A stretch of 64,000 nucleotides of DNA from an uncultured Prevotella sp. (GTDB lineage Bacteria; Bacteroidota; Bacteroidia; Bacteroidales; Bacteroidaceae). The stretch is from assembly GCA_934196725.1 (NCBI GenBank), contig CAKPWR010000002.1:1-64000 (forward strand), given 5' to 3'. Positions 1-7,385 of the stretch are shown here, piece by piece. Position 1 is the first letter of the stretch. Each line of letters starts with the position of its first letter. Position numbers and translations under genes: made by a program. The notes below the pieces were generated by a model. That model saw only the letters and a list, made by a program, of their open reading frames with translations. It ran no database searches and was not told the origin of the DNA.

Positions 1-957
1 TGCCCAGACTTCTTCCAGTTGCCTGTAAATGGTGATAAGAAGAAGATGAAGTGGGTGATGACGATGAATATCAACCCAGGTTGCTGGTTTGGTGGCAGTG
101 CTACCGAGTATTTCGTAGGCGATTTCGATGGCAAGAACTTCACCTGTCCTGATGCCCACGATGTGAAGTGGCTCGATTGGGGTAAGGATCATTACGCTAC
201 CGTTACCTTCTCTAACACAGGCGACCGTGTATTGGGAATCACCTGGATGAGCAACTGGCAGTATGCCAACCTCACTCCGTTCAAGCAGAATCGTGGTGCC
301 AACGGTTTGCCAAGAGAGTTGAAGCTCTACGAGAAGAATGGCAAGTATTATATTTCAGAGGATGTAGCTCCTGAGGTATATGCCTTGAGAAAGGATACCA
401 AGAATCTGGCTGATGCTTCTGTGGCAGATGCCAAGGATTTGAAGGGTGTTGCAGCCAATATGGAGGGTGCCTTTGAGATTGAGGCTGATGTTACTCCAGA
501 TGCCAACGGCATTGCTGGTATTGAGATTTCAAACAACAAGCGTGAGCGCACCATGATTTACTTCGATATGAAGCAGGGCAAGGTGGTAATGGATAGAACA
601 GAGAGCGGTTTGACCGATTTCGGCAAGCAGGCTGTTCCTCACGATATCGAGTTGGCTTGGGACAAGCAGCGTGCTGCAGAAGGCAAGGAGCCTGCCCGCA
701 TCACCAACTCCATCAACTACAAGAACGATTTCGCCCTGGCTACCTGGGCTCCATTGAGTCTTTGCGAGGATGGCAAGAAGACCTATCATGTTGATATCTT
801 CGTAGATAAGTCATCTGTAGAGCTCTTCGTAGATGGCGGTCGCATCGCCATGACCAACCTCGTCTTCCCTGTAGCTCCATATGAGAATTTGAAGCTTTAT
901 ACCCAGGGTGGCAAGGCAGAGTTCAAGAACCTGAAGGTTCATAAGCTTGGATTGTAA
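1..957 (+). CDS. GH32 fructan hydrolase (levanase/inulinase/invertase type), C-terminal part
   Basis: The gene enters from the left edge, so only its last 318 residues are visible. The first in-window residues read CPDFFQLP. This is the tail of the GH32 EC motif; its catalytic acid Glu lies just outside the window. The visible part covers the end of the five-bladed propeller (MNINPGCWFGGSATEYFVGDF, then WLDWGKDHYA and GITWMSNWQYAN) and the C-terminal beta-sandwich (from about residue 155, including VDIFVDKSSVELFVDGG). GH32 enzymes hydrolyse beta-fructosides such as levan, inulin or sucrose. The downstream sugar permease and fructokinase fit a fructan-use locus. An internal TTG at 19 is not the real start. 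The last 228 bp recur at 3077-3304. Substrate and exo/endo mode cannot be told from this part. Confidence 0.93.
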   Translation, partial: CPDFFQLPVNGDKKKMKWVMTMNINPGCWFGGSATEYFVGDFDGKNFTCPDAHDVKWLDWGKDHYATVTFSNTGDRVLGITWMSNWQYANLTPFKQNRGANGLPRELKLYEKNGKYYISEDVAPEVYALRKDTKNLADASVADAKDLKGVAANMEGAFEIEADVTPDANGIAGIEISNNKRERTMIYFDMKQGKVVMDRTESGLTDFGKQAVPHDIELAWDKQRAAEGKEPARITNSINYKNDFALATWAPLSLCEDGKKTYHVDIFVDKSSVELFVDGGRIAMTNLVFPVAPYENLKLYTQGGKAEFKNLKVHKLGL

Positions 958-993
958 TCACGTAAAAATCGTGTATTTCGGATAAAATATAAT

Positions 994-1031
994 AAAAGCC
1001 GCAGTTTGTAAACGCAAACTGTGGCTTTTTC
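994..1031 (+). terminator. Intrinsic terminator after the GH32 gene
   Basis: The stem AAGCCGCAGTTTG / CAAACTGTGGCTT (about 994-1008 with 1014-1027) has a 5-6 nt loop and is followed by T-runs. It lies 37 bp after the GH32 stop and should end the fructan-hydrolase transcript before the ATPase gene. Confidence 0.8.
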
Positions 1032-1094
1032 GTTTTTTTAATTTTAAATAGGAAATAATTAGTGGGTAATCTGCTTGGTTTCAGATAAAAGTTG

Positions 1095-1102
1095 TATATT
1101 TG
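1095..1102 (+). promoter_or_regulatory. Bacteroidota -7 promoter box for the first ATPase/nuclease gene
   Basis: TATATTTG matches the -7 consensus TAnnTTTG and is followed by CAG, as at several other promoters in this window. It sits inside the longest possible reading frame. This argues that translation starts at the ATG at 1128 and not at the earlier codon at 1092. Confidence 0.65.
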
Positions 1103-1127
1103 CAGTAGAATAGCAAAAGTATGGATT

Positions 1128-2711
1128 ATGGTGGAAGAAATGAACGATAGAAGATTGCCGGTAGGCATCCAGTCTTTTCAAAAAATTAGGGAAGAGAATT
1201 TTTTGTATGTTGACAAGACCGATATTGTATGGAAACTTGCCAACAGGGGAAAAACATATAATTACCTGAGCCGTCCTCGTCGCTTTGGTAAGTCTGTGCT
1301 CGTGGATACCCTCCAAGCTTATTTCGAAGGCAAGAAGGAACTCTTCGGAGGCTTGAAAATCATGGATATGGAGAAGAACTGGACAGCTCGTCCTGTTATT
1401 CGTCTTGATATGAGCCGAGGTGGTGCTACCGTTGTCGAACTTCGTGCCTATCTTGACCGCATCTTTGCCAAATATGAGAAAGAGTATGGTATCCAAAACA
1501 TTGAAGGCGACTCGCTAAGTAATCGTTTTGATGCCATCATTACGACCGCTTACGAACAGACTGGTCAGCAGGTTGCCATCCTCATAGATGAATATGACGC
1601 TCCTCTTCAGCATTCTTGGAAGACACCAGAACATGAAGGTTGTACAGCAGTCTATCGTAGTGTTTTTGCCATCTTGAAGGCAGATGATGAGTATGAGAAG
1701 TTTGTCTTTATCACTGGCATTACCAAGTTTACGCAGATTTCCCTCTTCTCTGTGCTCAATAATCTCAGCAACATCAGTTTTGACGCTCCATACGCAGCCG
1801 TTTGTGGTATTACCAAGCAGGAAATCACCGACAATTTTATGCCAGAGATAGAGGCGATGGGAGAGAATAATGGATGGACAGTAGATGAAACCGTCGAACA
1901 GCTGAAAGCCAATTATGATGGATATCATTTCAGCCGTAACAACATGGTGGATGTTTATAATCCATTCAGTCTCATCAACGCATTGGCTGATAGGGAGATA
2001 AGAAACTATTGGGCATCATCGGGTGCCACCTCCTTGTTGCCAAAGTTTGTGGATGATTTTGAGATTCGTTTGCAGGACTTTGATCATTGTGCTTTGTTGG
2101 GTAGGGTAGCCGAGACATCTGATGTAACAGGTGGCGGACCGGAGTTGTTCCTTTATCAGTCGGGCTATCTTACCATCAAGAGTTATGCGAATGGTGTCTA
2201 TTTCTTAGGATTTCCAAACTTTGAGGTTAGGCAAGCACTTAACGAGATGGTCTTGCCAGCACTTTCCATGCGTAGAGTGGGCAATCTGCAATCTACGCAA
2301 GCTTTTCTTAGCGCCTATTTAAGCACAGGCAATCTGCCTGAAGCGATGAAATGCCTCAAGGCTCTCATTGCCGATGTGCCATATAGCAACAAGAAACTTG
2401 CTTCGATGGATATGGAAGAGCGTTATCGTCTTGTCATCAGTACGATATTCAATGCCATTGGTTGCCGTGTAGAGGTGGAACACATGTTGGCTACTGGCAG
2501 AATCGACATGGTGGTAGAAATCTATAGCTATATCTATGTGTTGGAATTGAAACTCACCAAGAATGGCGGTCTTACTGCTGCTGAGAAGCAAATCCTGTCG
2601 AATCAATATGTCGAGCCATTCAAGGCTGATAAACGAAATGTCGTGGCTCTTGCAGTAGAGCTGGATGATATGGGCAAGGGCTTGGTTGATTGGAAGGAAG
2701 TAGAAGGTTGA
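1128..2711 (+). CDS. AAA-ATPase-like / PD-(D/E)XK nuclease-domain protein (DUF1703 family)
   Basis: A 527-residue protein of the AAA-ATPase_like plus PDDEXK_9 family, which is strongly expanded in Bacteroidota and has no settled function. An N-terminal segment (VGIQSFQKIREENFLYVDKT) is typical of the family. A P-loop variant SRPRRFGKS lies at about 48-56, Walker B IDEYDAP at about 153-159, and a sensor-like ITGITKFTQISLFS near 203. The C-terminal nuclease-like signature is RIDMVVE (Asp ~460) followed by LELK (~472-475), matching the D...ExK core. The start at 1128 is chosen because the -7 box lies upstream of it; ATG 1140 is an alternative. The gene lies between two copies of the GH32 3' end, which suggests later insertion. 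No transposase is visible. Whether it cuts DNA, acts in defence or does something else is unknown. Confidence 0.88.
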   Translation: MVEEMNDRRLPVGIQSFQKIREENFLYVDKTDIVWKLANRGKTYNYLSRPRRFGKSVLVDTLQAYFEGKKELFGGLKIMDMEKNWTARPVIRLDMSRGGATVVELRAYLDRIFAKYEKEYGIQNIEGDSLSNRFDAIITTAYEQTGQQVAILIDEYDAPLQHSWKTPEHEGCTAVYRSVFAILKADDEYEKFVFITGITKFTQISLFSVLNNLSNISFDAPYAAVCGITKQEITDNFMPEIEAMGENNGWTVDETVEQLKANYDGYHFSRNNMVDVYNPFSLINALADREIRNYWASSGATSLLPKFVDDFEIRLQDFDHCALLGRVAETSDVTGGGPELFLYQSGYLTIKSYANGVYFLGFPNFEVRQALNEMVLPALSMRRVGNLQSTQAFLSAYLSTGNLPEAMKCLKALIADVPYSNKKLASMDMEERYRLVISTIFNAIGCRVEVEHMLATGRIDMVVEIYSYIYVLELKLTKNGGLTAAEKQILSNQYVEPFKADKRNVVALAVELDDMGKGLVDWKEVEG

Positions 2712-2745
2712 TAGACATTTTCAAGATAGTATTCGGATAGAATAT

Positions 2746-2961
2746 TTGAAGAAGCTATATGGAACAGATAAAGCGTTGGATATATTTAATGGAGAAGTAA
2801 GAATTGGGTTTACTACAGATATGTGTAGAGAAGCTTGGGGAAGTCCATCTTCTAGAAATGTTACTCAAGGAAGTTGGGGCGTTAATGAGCAATGGGTCTA
2901 TTCTTATAGAAAACGTTACTTGTATTTTGAAAATGGAATTTTAGTAGCTATTCAATATTAA
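2746..2961 (+). pseudogene. Small BamE/SmpA-like domain protein, probably 5'-truncated
   Basis: A 71-residue frame starting at TTG 2746, with an in-frame stop just upstream at 2737. The residues GEVRIGFTTDMCREAWGSP, then EQWVY and YLYFENGILVAIQ, resemble the short 'IGMT...WG.P...EQWVY...LYF.nG.L..iQ' domain found in BamE/SmpA-like and related lipoproteins. Such proteins normally have a signal peptide or a longer N-terminal half, and neither is present. The frame begins only 34 bp after the ATPase gene and has no clear promoter or start context. I read it as a 3' fragment of a larger gene carried in the accessory insert; a real 71-residue protein remains possible. Confidence 0.5.
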
Positions 2962-3076
2962 AAGCTATCTTTATAATAAGTAAGAATGAGAGAGTAATGG
3001 GAGATGTTTTATTCTATAGTTTTTAGGATAGTATGATATTTAATGATTACTAAGGCTGCCTGCCTTATGTTGCTGG

Positions 3077-3304
3077 TTCGCTCTGGCTACCTGGGCTCCA
3101 TTGGGTCTTTGCGAGGATGGCAAGAAGACCTATCATGTTGATATCTTCGTAGATAAGTCGTCTGTAGAGCTCTTCGTAGATGGCGGTCGCATCGCCATGA
3201 CCAACCTCGTCTTCCCTGTAGCTCCATATGAGAATGTGAAGCTCTACACCCAGGGTGGCAAGGCAGAGTTCAAGAACCTGAAGGTTCATAAGCTTGGTTT
3301 GTAA
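3077..3304 (+). pseudogene. Duplicated 3' fragment of the GH32 gene
   Basis: This stretch repeats 730-957 at a constant offset of 2347 bp, with about 7 mismatches in 228 bp (roughly 97% identity). Similarity begins abruptly at 3077 and stops exactly at the TAA stop codon. The frame encodes the last 75 or so residues of the GH32 beta-sandwich (CEDGKKTYHVDIFVDKSS and following) without any catalytic part. Two of the differences are silent changes in the codons for LYT. It is a remnant of a second GH32 gene or a duplication made when the ATPase insert arrived. It is unlikely to be translated usefully. Confidence 0.9.
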
Positions 3305-3330
3305 GTTACTGGTTAATATAATATAAAAAG

Positions 3331-3364
3331 AAGCCTTAGGTGAATAACTTAAGGCTTTTTTTTA
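3331..3364 (+). terminator. Intrinsic terminator after the GH32 fragment
   Basis: AAGCCTTA (3331-3338) pairs with TAAGGCTT (3350-3357) and is followed by a T-run. It differs in sequence from the terminator after the full GH32 gene, so the two copies have unrelated downstream flanks. Confidence 0.75.
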
Positions 3365-3372
3365 TATCTTTG
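3365..3372 (+). promoter_or_regulatory. -7 promoter box upstream of the DUF4143 ATPase gene
   Basis: TATCTTTG matches TAnnTTTG and is followed by CAG. Transcription should start near 3379, so the whole 33-bp repeat array would lie in the transcribed leader. Confidence 0.6.
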
Positions 3373-3385
3373 CAGCATCGTGGAA

Positions 3386-3517
3386 TCGTCAAAACGTGAG
3401 AAATAGCTCATTTGTGTATCGTCAAAACGTGAGAAAGTGAGCAATGTTAGCTCTCCAAAACGTGATATGCTCATGAAATTTAACTCTTCAAAACGTGATA
3501 AATTAATAATTATGAAA
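3386..3517 (+). repeat. Four repeats at an exact 33-bp period in the leader of the DUF4143 ATPase gene
   Basis: The 10-mer CAAAACGTGA occurs at 3390, 3423, 3456 and 3489, each exactly 33 bp apart. The units are 3386-3418, 3419-3451, 3452-3484 and 3485-3517; the first 18 bases are conserved (TCNTCAAAACGTGANAAA) and the other 15 vary. In the frame of the ATPase gene each unit reads S-S/P-K-R-E/D, but a TAG at 3404 interrupts the frame between units 1 and 2. The last unit ends in the likely start codon region (ATG 3512). Function is unknown. Confidence 0.9.
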
Positions 3518-4861
3518 AGAAAAATATATAATGAAATGCTGCAATGGAAGCAGAATTCTCAAGGAAAGTCTGCTTTAATGATAGATGGAGCACGCCGAAT
3601 AGGTAAGAGCTATATTGTGGAGGAGTTTGCTAAGAAAGAATATAAATCATATATTCTGGTTGACTTCAACAATGCAGATAGTGATTTAATGGAGATTTTT
3701 GATAAGTATCTGAAAAACTTGGATTTGTTTTTCAGTTACTTAGCTTTGTATTTTAATGTAACGTTGTATCCTCATGATACCGCCATCATATTTGATGAAG
3801 TACAGCTTTATCCCAAAGCTCGTGCAGCTATCAAGTATCTGGTAAAAGACGGTAGGTACGATTATATAGAGACGGGCTCATTGGTTAGTATCAATAGGAA
3901 TGTGAAAGATATAGTTATTCCATCAGAGGAATATCGCATCAATATGTATCCTATGGATTTTGAGGAATTTCTATGGGCAATGGGTGATGAGCAAATGATG
4001 CCATTTATCCGTAATTGTTATGAGAAAAAGCAAGCCTTGGGACCATTGCATCGCAAGGTAATGGATTACTTCCGGCATTATATGATAGTAGGAGGTATGC
4101 CTCAGGCGGTTCTCGAATATGTAGAAACCCATGATTTCATGAAAGTGGATATGGTTAAGCGAAATATCCTTTCTCTTTATAAGGCAGACATCGAGAAGTA
4201 TGCTGTCGGCAACGAAATCAAGGTGAAGGCGATTTTCGAAGAGATTCCTTCTGCTCTCAGCAAGCATGAAAAGAAGTTCCGGTTGGCAGCCATCAGCGAT
4301 AAGGCTCGTTACCGGGAATATGAATCTTCATTTTTCTGGCTTGCTGAGTCAAGGGTGGTAAACATCTGCTATAACTCTACTGCCCCTGATATCGGACTTC
4401 GATTGAATGAGGAACGCACCACCTTGAAGTGCTATATGGCTGATACGGGTTTGCTGATAAGTCATGCTTTTAACCTGAAGACGATTATGGGAAATGAACT
4501 TTACCTGAAGTTGGCTTTGGGAAAACTGGAGTTAAATGAAGGTATGTTGGTTGAGAATGTCGTGGCGCAAATGTTGAGAGCTTCTGGTTATGAATTGTTT
4601 TTCTTTTCTAAGAACTCTGCGACAAATGCGGAAGATAGGATGGAGATAGATTTCTTGATTCCTAAGCCAGTTATTACGAATCGGCATAACATTTCTCCTA
4701 TAGAAGTGAAATCAGGTAAAAGCTTTACAACTACTTCGCTTAATAAGCTAAGAGCTAAATTTGCTCCTATGCTTGCCGATGCGTATGTGCTTCATCCTGG
4801 TGATGTTGAGGTGAAGGATGGAGTGATTTATTTGCCGTTATATATGGCAGGGCTATTGTAG
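3512..4861 (+). CDS. AAA-ATPase with C-terminal DUF4143 (PD-(D/E)XK-like) domain
   Basis: A 449-residue protein of the AAA_14/DUF4143 family, common in many copies in Bacteroidota and archaea and of unsettled function. The P-loop GARRIGKS is at 26-33 and Walker B IIFDEVQ at about 92-98. The ETGS segment (GRYDYIETGSLVSI) and YPMDFEEFLWA are family hallmarks. The C-terminal domain holds EIDFL (Asp ~380) and PIEVKSGKS (Glu/Lys ~398-400), the nuclease-fold D...ExK pattern. I chose ATG 3512 (MKRKIYNEML) because family members start this way. A GTG at 3437 would add 25 residues made of the repeat-encoded S-S-K-R-D peptide. It belongs to a different family from the gene at 1128 despite the same ATPase-plus-nuclease plan. 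Confidence 0.88.
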   Translation: MKRKIYNEMLQWKQNSQGKSALMIDGARRIGKSYIVEEFAKKEYKSYILVDFNNADSDLMEIFDKYLKNLDLFFSYLALYFNVTLYPHDTAIIFDEVQLYPKARAAIKYLVKDGRYDYIETGSLVSINRNVKDIVIPSEEYRINMYPMDFEEFLWAMGDEQMMPFIRNCYEKKQALGPLHRKVMDYFRHYMIVGGMPQAVLEYVETHDFMKVDMVKRNILSLYKADIEKYAVGNEIKVKAIFEEIPSALSKHEKKFRLAAISDKARYREYESSFFWLAESRVVNICYNSTAPDIGLRLNEERTTLKCYMADTGLLISHAFNLKTIMGNELYLKLALGKLELNEGMLVENVVAQMLRASGYELFFFSKNSATNAEDRMEIDFLIPKPVITNRHNISPIEVKSGKSFTTTSLNKLRAKFAPMLADAYVLHPGDVEVKDGVIYLPLYMAGLL

Positions 4862-4980
4862 AATGAGAGTTTTGATGATTTCTATAACACTATTGTTTCT
4901 TAGTGTGTTACAGATGTAACAATGCAACAAAAATGGTAGTCGATGAACGATATTTTATGATATAATATACCGTTTATCGC

Positions 4981-4988
4981 TACCTTTG
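4981..4988 (+). promoter_or_regulatory. -7 promoter box of the fructose permease-fructokinase operon
   Basis: TACCTTTG matches TAnnTTTG and is followed by CAGCAG, 35 bp before the permease ATG. It implies that the permease and kinase are transcribed separately from the ATPase insert. Confidence 0.65.
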
Positions 4989-5023
4989 CAGCAGAATTTT
5001 TAGAAACAATAACGCTAACAATT

Positions 5024-6175
5024 ATGAATAAATCATCAAAGTTAACAATCATCCCGGTGATGCTCTGTTTCTTCGCCATGGGATTTGTAGATTTGGTAGG
5101 CATCGCCTCCAACTATGTAAAGGAAGATCTCAACCTCAATGATGCAACAGCCAACCTGTTCCCATCCTTGGTGTTCTTCTGGTTCCTCATCTTCTCGGTT
5201 CCTACGGGAATCCTGATGAATAAGATAGGTAGAAAGAAGACGGTGCTCCTGTCTCTTCTCGTTACCGTCATCTCACTCCTTTTGCCCTGTCTAGGCGAAA
5301 ACTTCGAACTGATGCTCGTGTCATTCTCTTTGCTCGGCATCGGAAATGCGTTGATGCAGACTTCCCTGAACCCGCTGGTTTCTGTAGTAACATCGGGTAA
5401 GAACCTGGCTTCTACTTTGACCTTCGGTCAGTTCGTCAAGGCAATCGCTTCCTTCCTGGCTCCATACATCGCTATGTGGGGCGCCATGGCAAGCATTCCA
5501 ACCTTCGGTTTGGGTTGGAGAGTTCTCTTCCCAATCTATATGGTTATCGGAATCGCAGCTACCTTCTTCCTGGCTGGTACGCCTATCACGGAAGAGAAGA
5601 ACGAGGGGAAGGCTTCCGGTTTCGGCGAATGCTTCAAGCTGCTCGGCAAGCCAATCGTATTACTTTCTTTCATAGGAATCATGTGTCATGTGGGCATTGA
5701 TGTTGGTACCAATACCACAGCTCCTAAGATCTTGATGGAGCGCCTGGGCTGGAGCCTGAATGATGCAGCCTTCGCCACATCGCTCTACTTCATCTTCCGT
5801 ACCATCGGATGTTTCACCGGTACAGCCTTCCTCCGCATGATGAAGACCCGCACTTTCTTCGTTATCAGCGTAGTGATGATGGCTCTGAGTATGGTAGGCA
5901 TGTGGGTAGGAGAGAGCAAGACGATGCTCTATATCGCCATCGCCCTGGTGGGATATGGCAACTCTAACGTATTCTCCATGATTTTCTCTCAGGCTCTGCT
6001 TGCTATGCCTGATAAGAAGAACGAGGTGAGTGGATTGATGATCATGGGACTCTTCGGTGGTACCGTCTTCCCATTGATTATGGGATTCGCCAGCGATGCT
6101 ATCGGCCAGGTAGGTGCCGTGGCAGTGATGGCTGTAGGTGTAGTTTATCTCTTCACTTATATCCGCAAGTTATAA
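5024..6175 (+). CDS. Sugar MFS permease (FucP/FHS-like), probable fructose transporter
   Basis: A 383-residue inner-membrane protein with about 12 hydrophobic segments. The FHS-type start (IPVMLCFFAMGFVDLVGIASNYVKEDL) and the loop 2-3 motif MNKIGRKKT place it in the major facilitator superfamily. Members of this branch import monosaccharides by proton symport. It is followed 27 bp later by a fructokinase and preceded by a GH32 gene. This matches the hydrolase-permease-kinase order of Bacteroides fructan loci, so fructose is the likely substrate (inferred from context). It is slightly short for the family but no truncation is evident. Confidence 0.85.
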   Translation: MNKSSKLTIIPVMLCFFAMGFVDLVGIASNYVKEDLNLNDATANLFPSLVFFWFLIFSVPTGILMNKIGRKKTVLLSLLVTVISLLLPCLGENFELMLVSFSLLGIGNALMQTSLNPLVSVVTSGKNLASTLTFGQFVKAIASFLAPYIAMWGAMASIPTFGLGWRVLFPIYMVIGIAATFFLAGTPITEEKNEGKASGFGECFKLLGKPIVLLSFIGIMCHVGIDVGTNTTAPKILMERLGWSLNDAAFATSLYFIFRTIGCFTGTAFLRMMKTRTFFVISVVMMALSMVGMWVGESKTMLYIAIALVGYGNSNVFSMIFSQALLAMPDKKNEVSGLMIMGLFGGTVFPLIMGFASDAIGQVGAVAVMAVGVVYLFTYIRKL

Positions 6176-6202
6176 TAAACAATCATATAATAAGGTGTAA
6201 TT

Positions 6203-7093
6203 ATGGAAACAAAGAATTTAAATACAAAATATTGTGTAGGTTTGGGTGAGATTCTTTTTGATGTTCTCCCTAGTGGTTCTCAACTCGGCGGTGCTCCTGC
6301 CAACTTCGCTTATCATGCCGGTCAGCATGGTTTGCATTCTGTAGCCGTCAGTGCCATTGGTAAGGATGTCCTGGGCGATACAGCCCTTCGCATTCTTGAC
6401 GAGAAGAAGCTGAAGTATGTGATGCCAGAGGTGGATTATCCTACCGGTACTGTTCAGGTGCAGCTCGATAAGGAGGGTGTTCCTACTTACGATATCAAGC
6501 AGAATGTGGCTTGGGATAACATCCCGTTCACCGATGATATCAAGGAGATTGCTGCCAATGCTGGTGCTGTATGCTGGGGTTCATTGGCTCAGCGCAGCGA
6601 GGTAAGCCGCAAGAGCATCTATCAGTTCCTCGACCATACCCCAGAGGATTGCCTGAAGATTTTCGACATCAATCTCCGTCAGAACTTCTATACTCCGGAG
6701 GTGATTACCGAGAGCCTGAAGCGCTGCAATGTGTTGAAGATCAACGATGAGGAGTTGATTACCATCGGCCGCCTCTTCGGTTATCCGGGTTTGGATATCG
6801 AGAACAAGTGCTGGTTGATTCTCGGCAAGTACAATCTCGATATGCTCGTGTTGACCTGCGGTGTAAACGGCAGCTATGTCTTTGCTCCGGGTGTGAAGTC
6901 ATTCCAGGAGACTCCAAAGGTTGAAGTGGCTGATACAGTAGGAGCAGGCGATAGTTTTACCGGTACCTTCTGCGCCAGCATCCTGAAGGGCAAGAGCATC
7001 CAGGAGGCTCATGAACTTGCCGTTAAGGTGAGTGCCTACGTCTGCACCCAGAACGGTGCGATGCCTCAGATTCCTGAGGAATATACCAAGTAA
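6203..7093 (+). CDS. Fructokinase, PfkB/ribokinase family
   Basis: A 296-residue cytoplasmic sugar kinase expected to make fructose-phosphate from fructose and ATP. The N-terminal substrate loop GGAPANFAYHAG (29-40) and the C-terminal PfkB signature DTVGAGDSFTG (244-254), whose Asp250 is the catalytic base, are both intact. It is the second gene of an operon with the permease at 5024. Together with the GH32 enzyme it completes a path from polymer to phosphorylated fructose. Among PfkB proteins, the GGAPANFA motif favours fructokinase over ribokinase or adenosine kinase. Confidence 0.9.
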   Translation: METKNLNTKYCVGLGEILFDVLPSGSQLGGAPANFAYHAGQHGLHSVAVSAIGKDVLGDTALRILDEKKLKYVMPEVDYPTGTVQVQLDKEGVPTYDIKQNVAWDNIPFTDDIKEIAANAGAVCWGSLAQRSEVSRKSIYQFLDHTPEDCLKIFDINLRQNFYTPEVITESLKRCNVLKINDEELITIGRLFGYPGLDIENKCWLILGKYNLDMLVLTCGVNGSYVFAPGVKSFQETPKVEVADTVGAGDSFTGTFCASILKGKSIQEAHELAVKVSAYVCTQNGAMPQIPEEYTK

Positions 7094-7176
7094 GCCCCCA
7101 TGTTGGTCAAAGCATAATAATATATTGGTAGAGTTAGTAATGAATAGTTGATATTAGTTTAGTTATTAAATTGCAG

Positions 7177-7215
7177 CTGCAATCCGCTCGCGAAGAGTAG
7201 GTTGCAGTTTTTTTA
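7177..7215 (+). terminator. Intrinsic terminator after the fructokinase
   Basis: CTGCAA (7177-7182) pairs with TTGCAG (7202-7207), followed by a T-run. It lies about 85 bp after the kinase stop. Confidence 0.6.
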
Positions 7216-7306
7216 TTATGGTGTGTGAGCATGATGGCGAAGTTTGTTTTGCCAAGGCATGAATAGCAACGGATATAGTTAAAAAAAAGATAAATAACCC
7301 GAAAAA

Positions 7307-7338
7307 TTTGGTTTTCTGAAAGAAAATCGATATATTTG
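7307..7338 (+). promoter_or_regulatory. Promoter of the HD-GYP gene
   Basis: TTTG at 7307-7310 and TATATTTG at 7331-7338 are 20 bp apart, the full Bacteroidota sigma consensus. Transcription would start near 7345. Confidence 0.7.
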
Positions 7339-7385
7339 CACTATCTTAGATAGCAATAACTTAAGTAAGTAAAAGAATTTCGATT

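Noticed and set aside
958-3076. Insertion sequence or composite transposon
   Set aside because: No transposase, integrase or terminal inverted repeats were found; only the duplicated GH32 end flanks the segment, so it is listed as an insert of unknown type.
3386-3517. CRISPR array
   Set aside because: The repeats are only 18 bp with 15-bp gaps, there are four units, no cas genes are near, and the array runs into a gene start.
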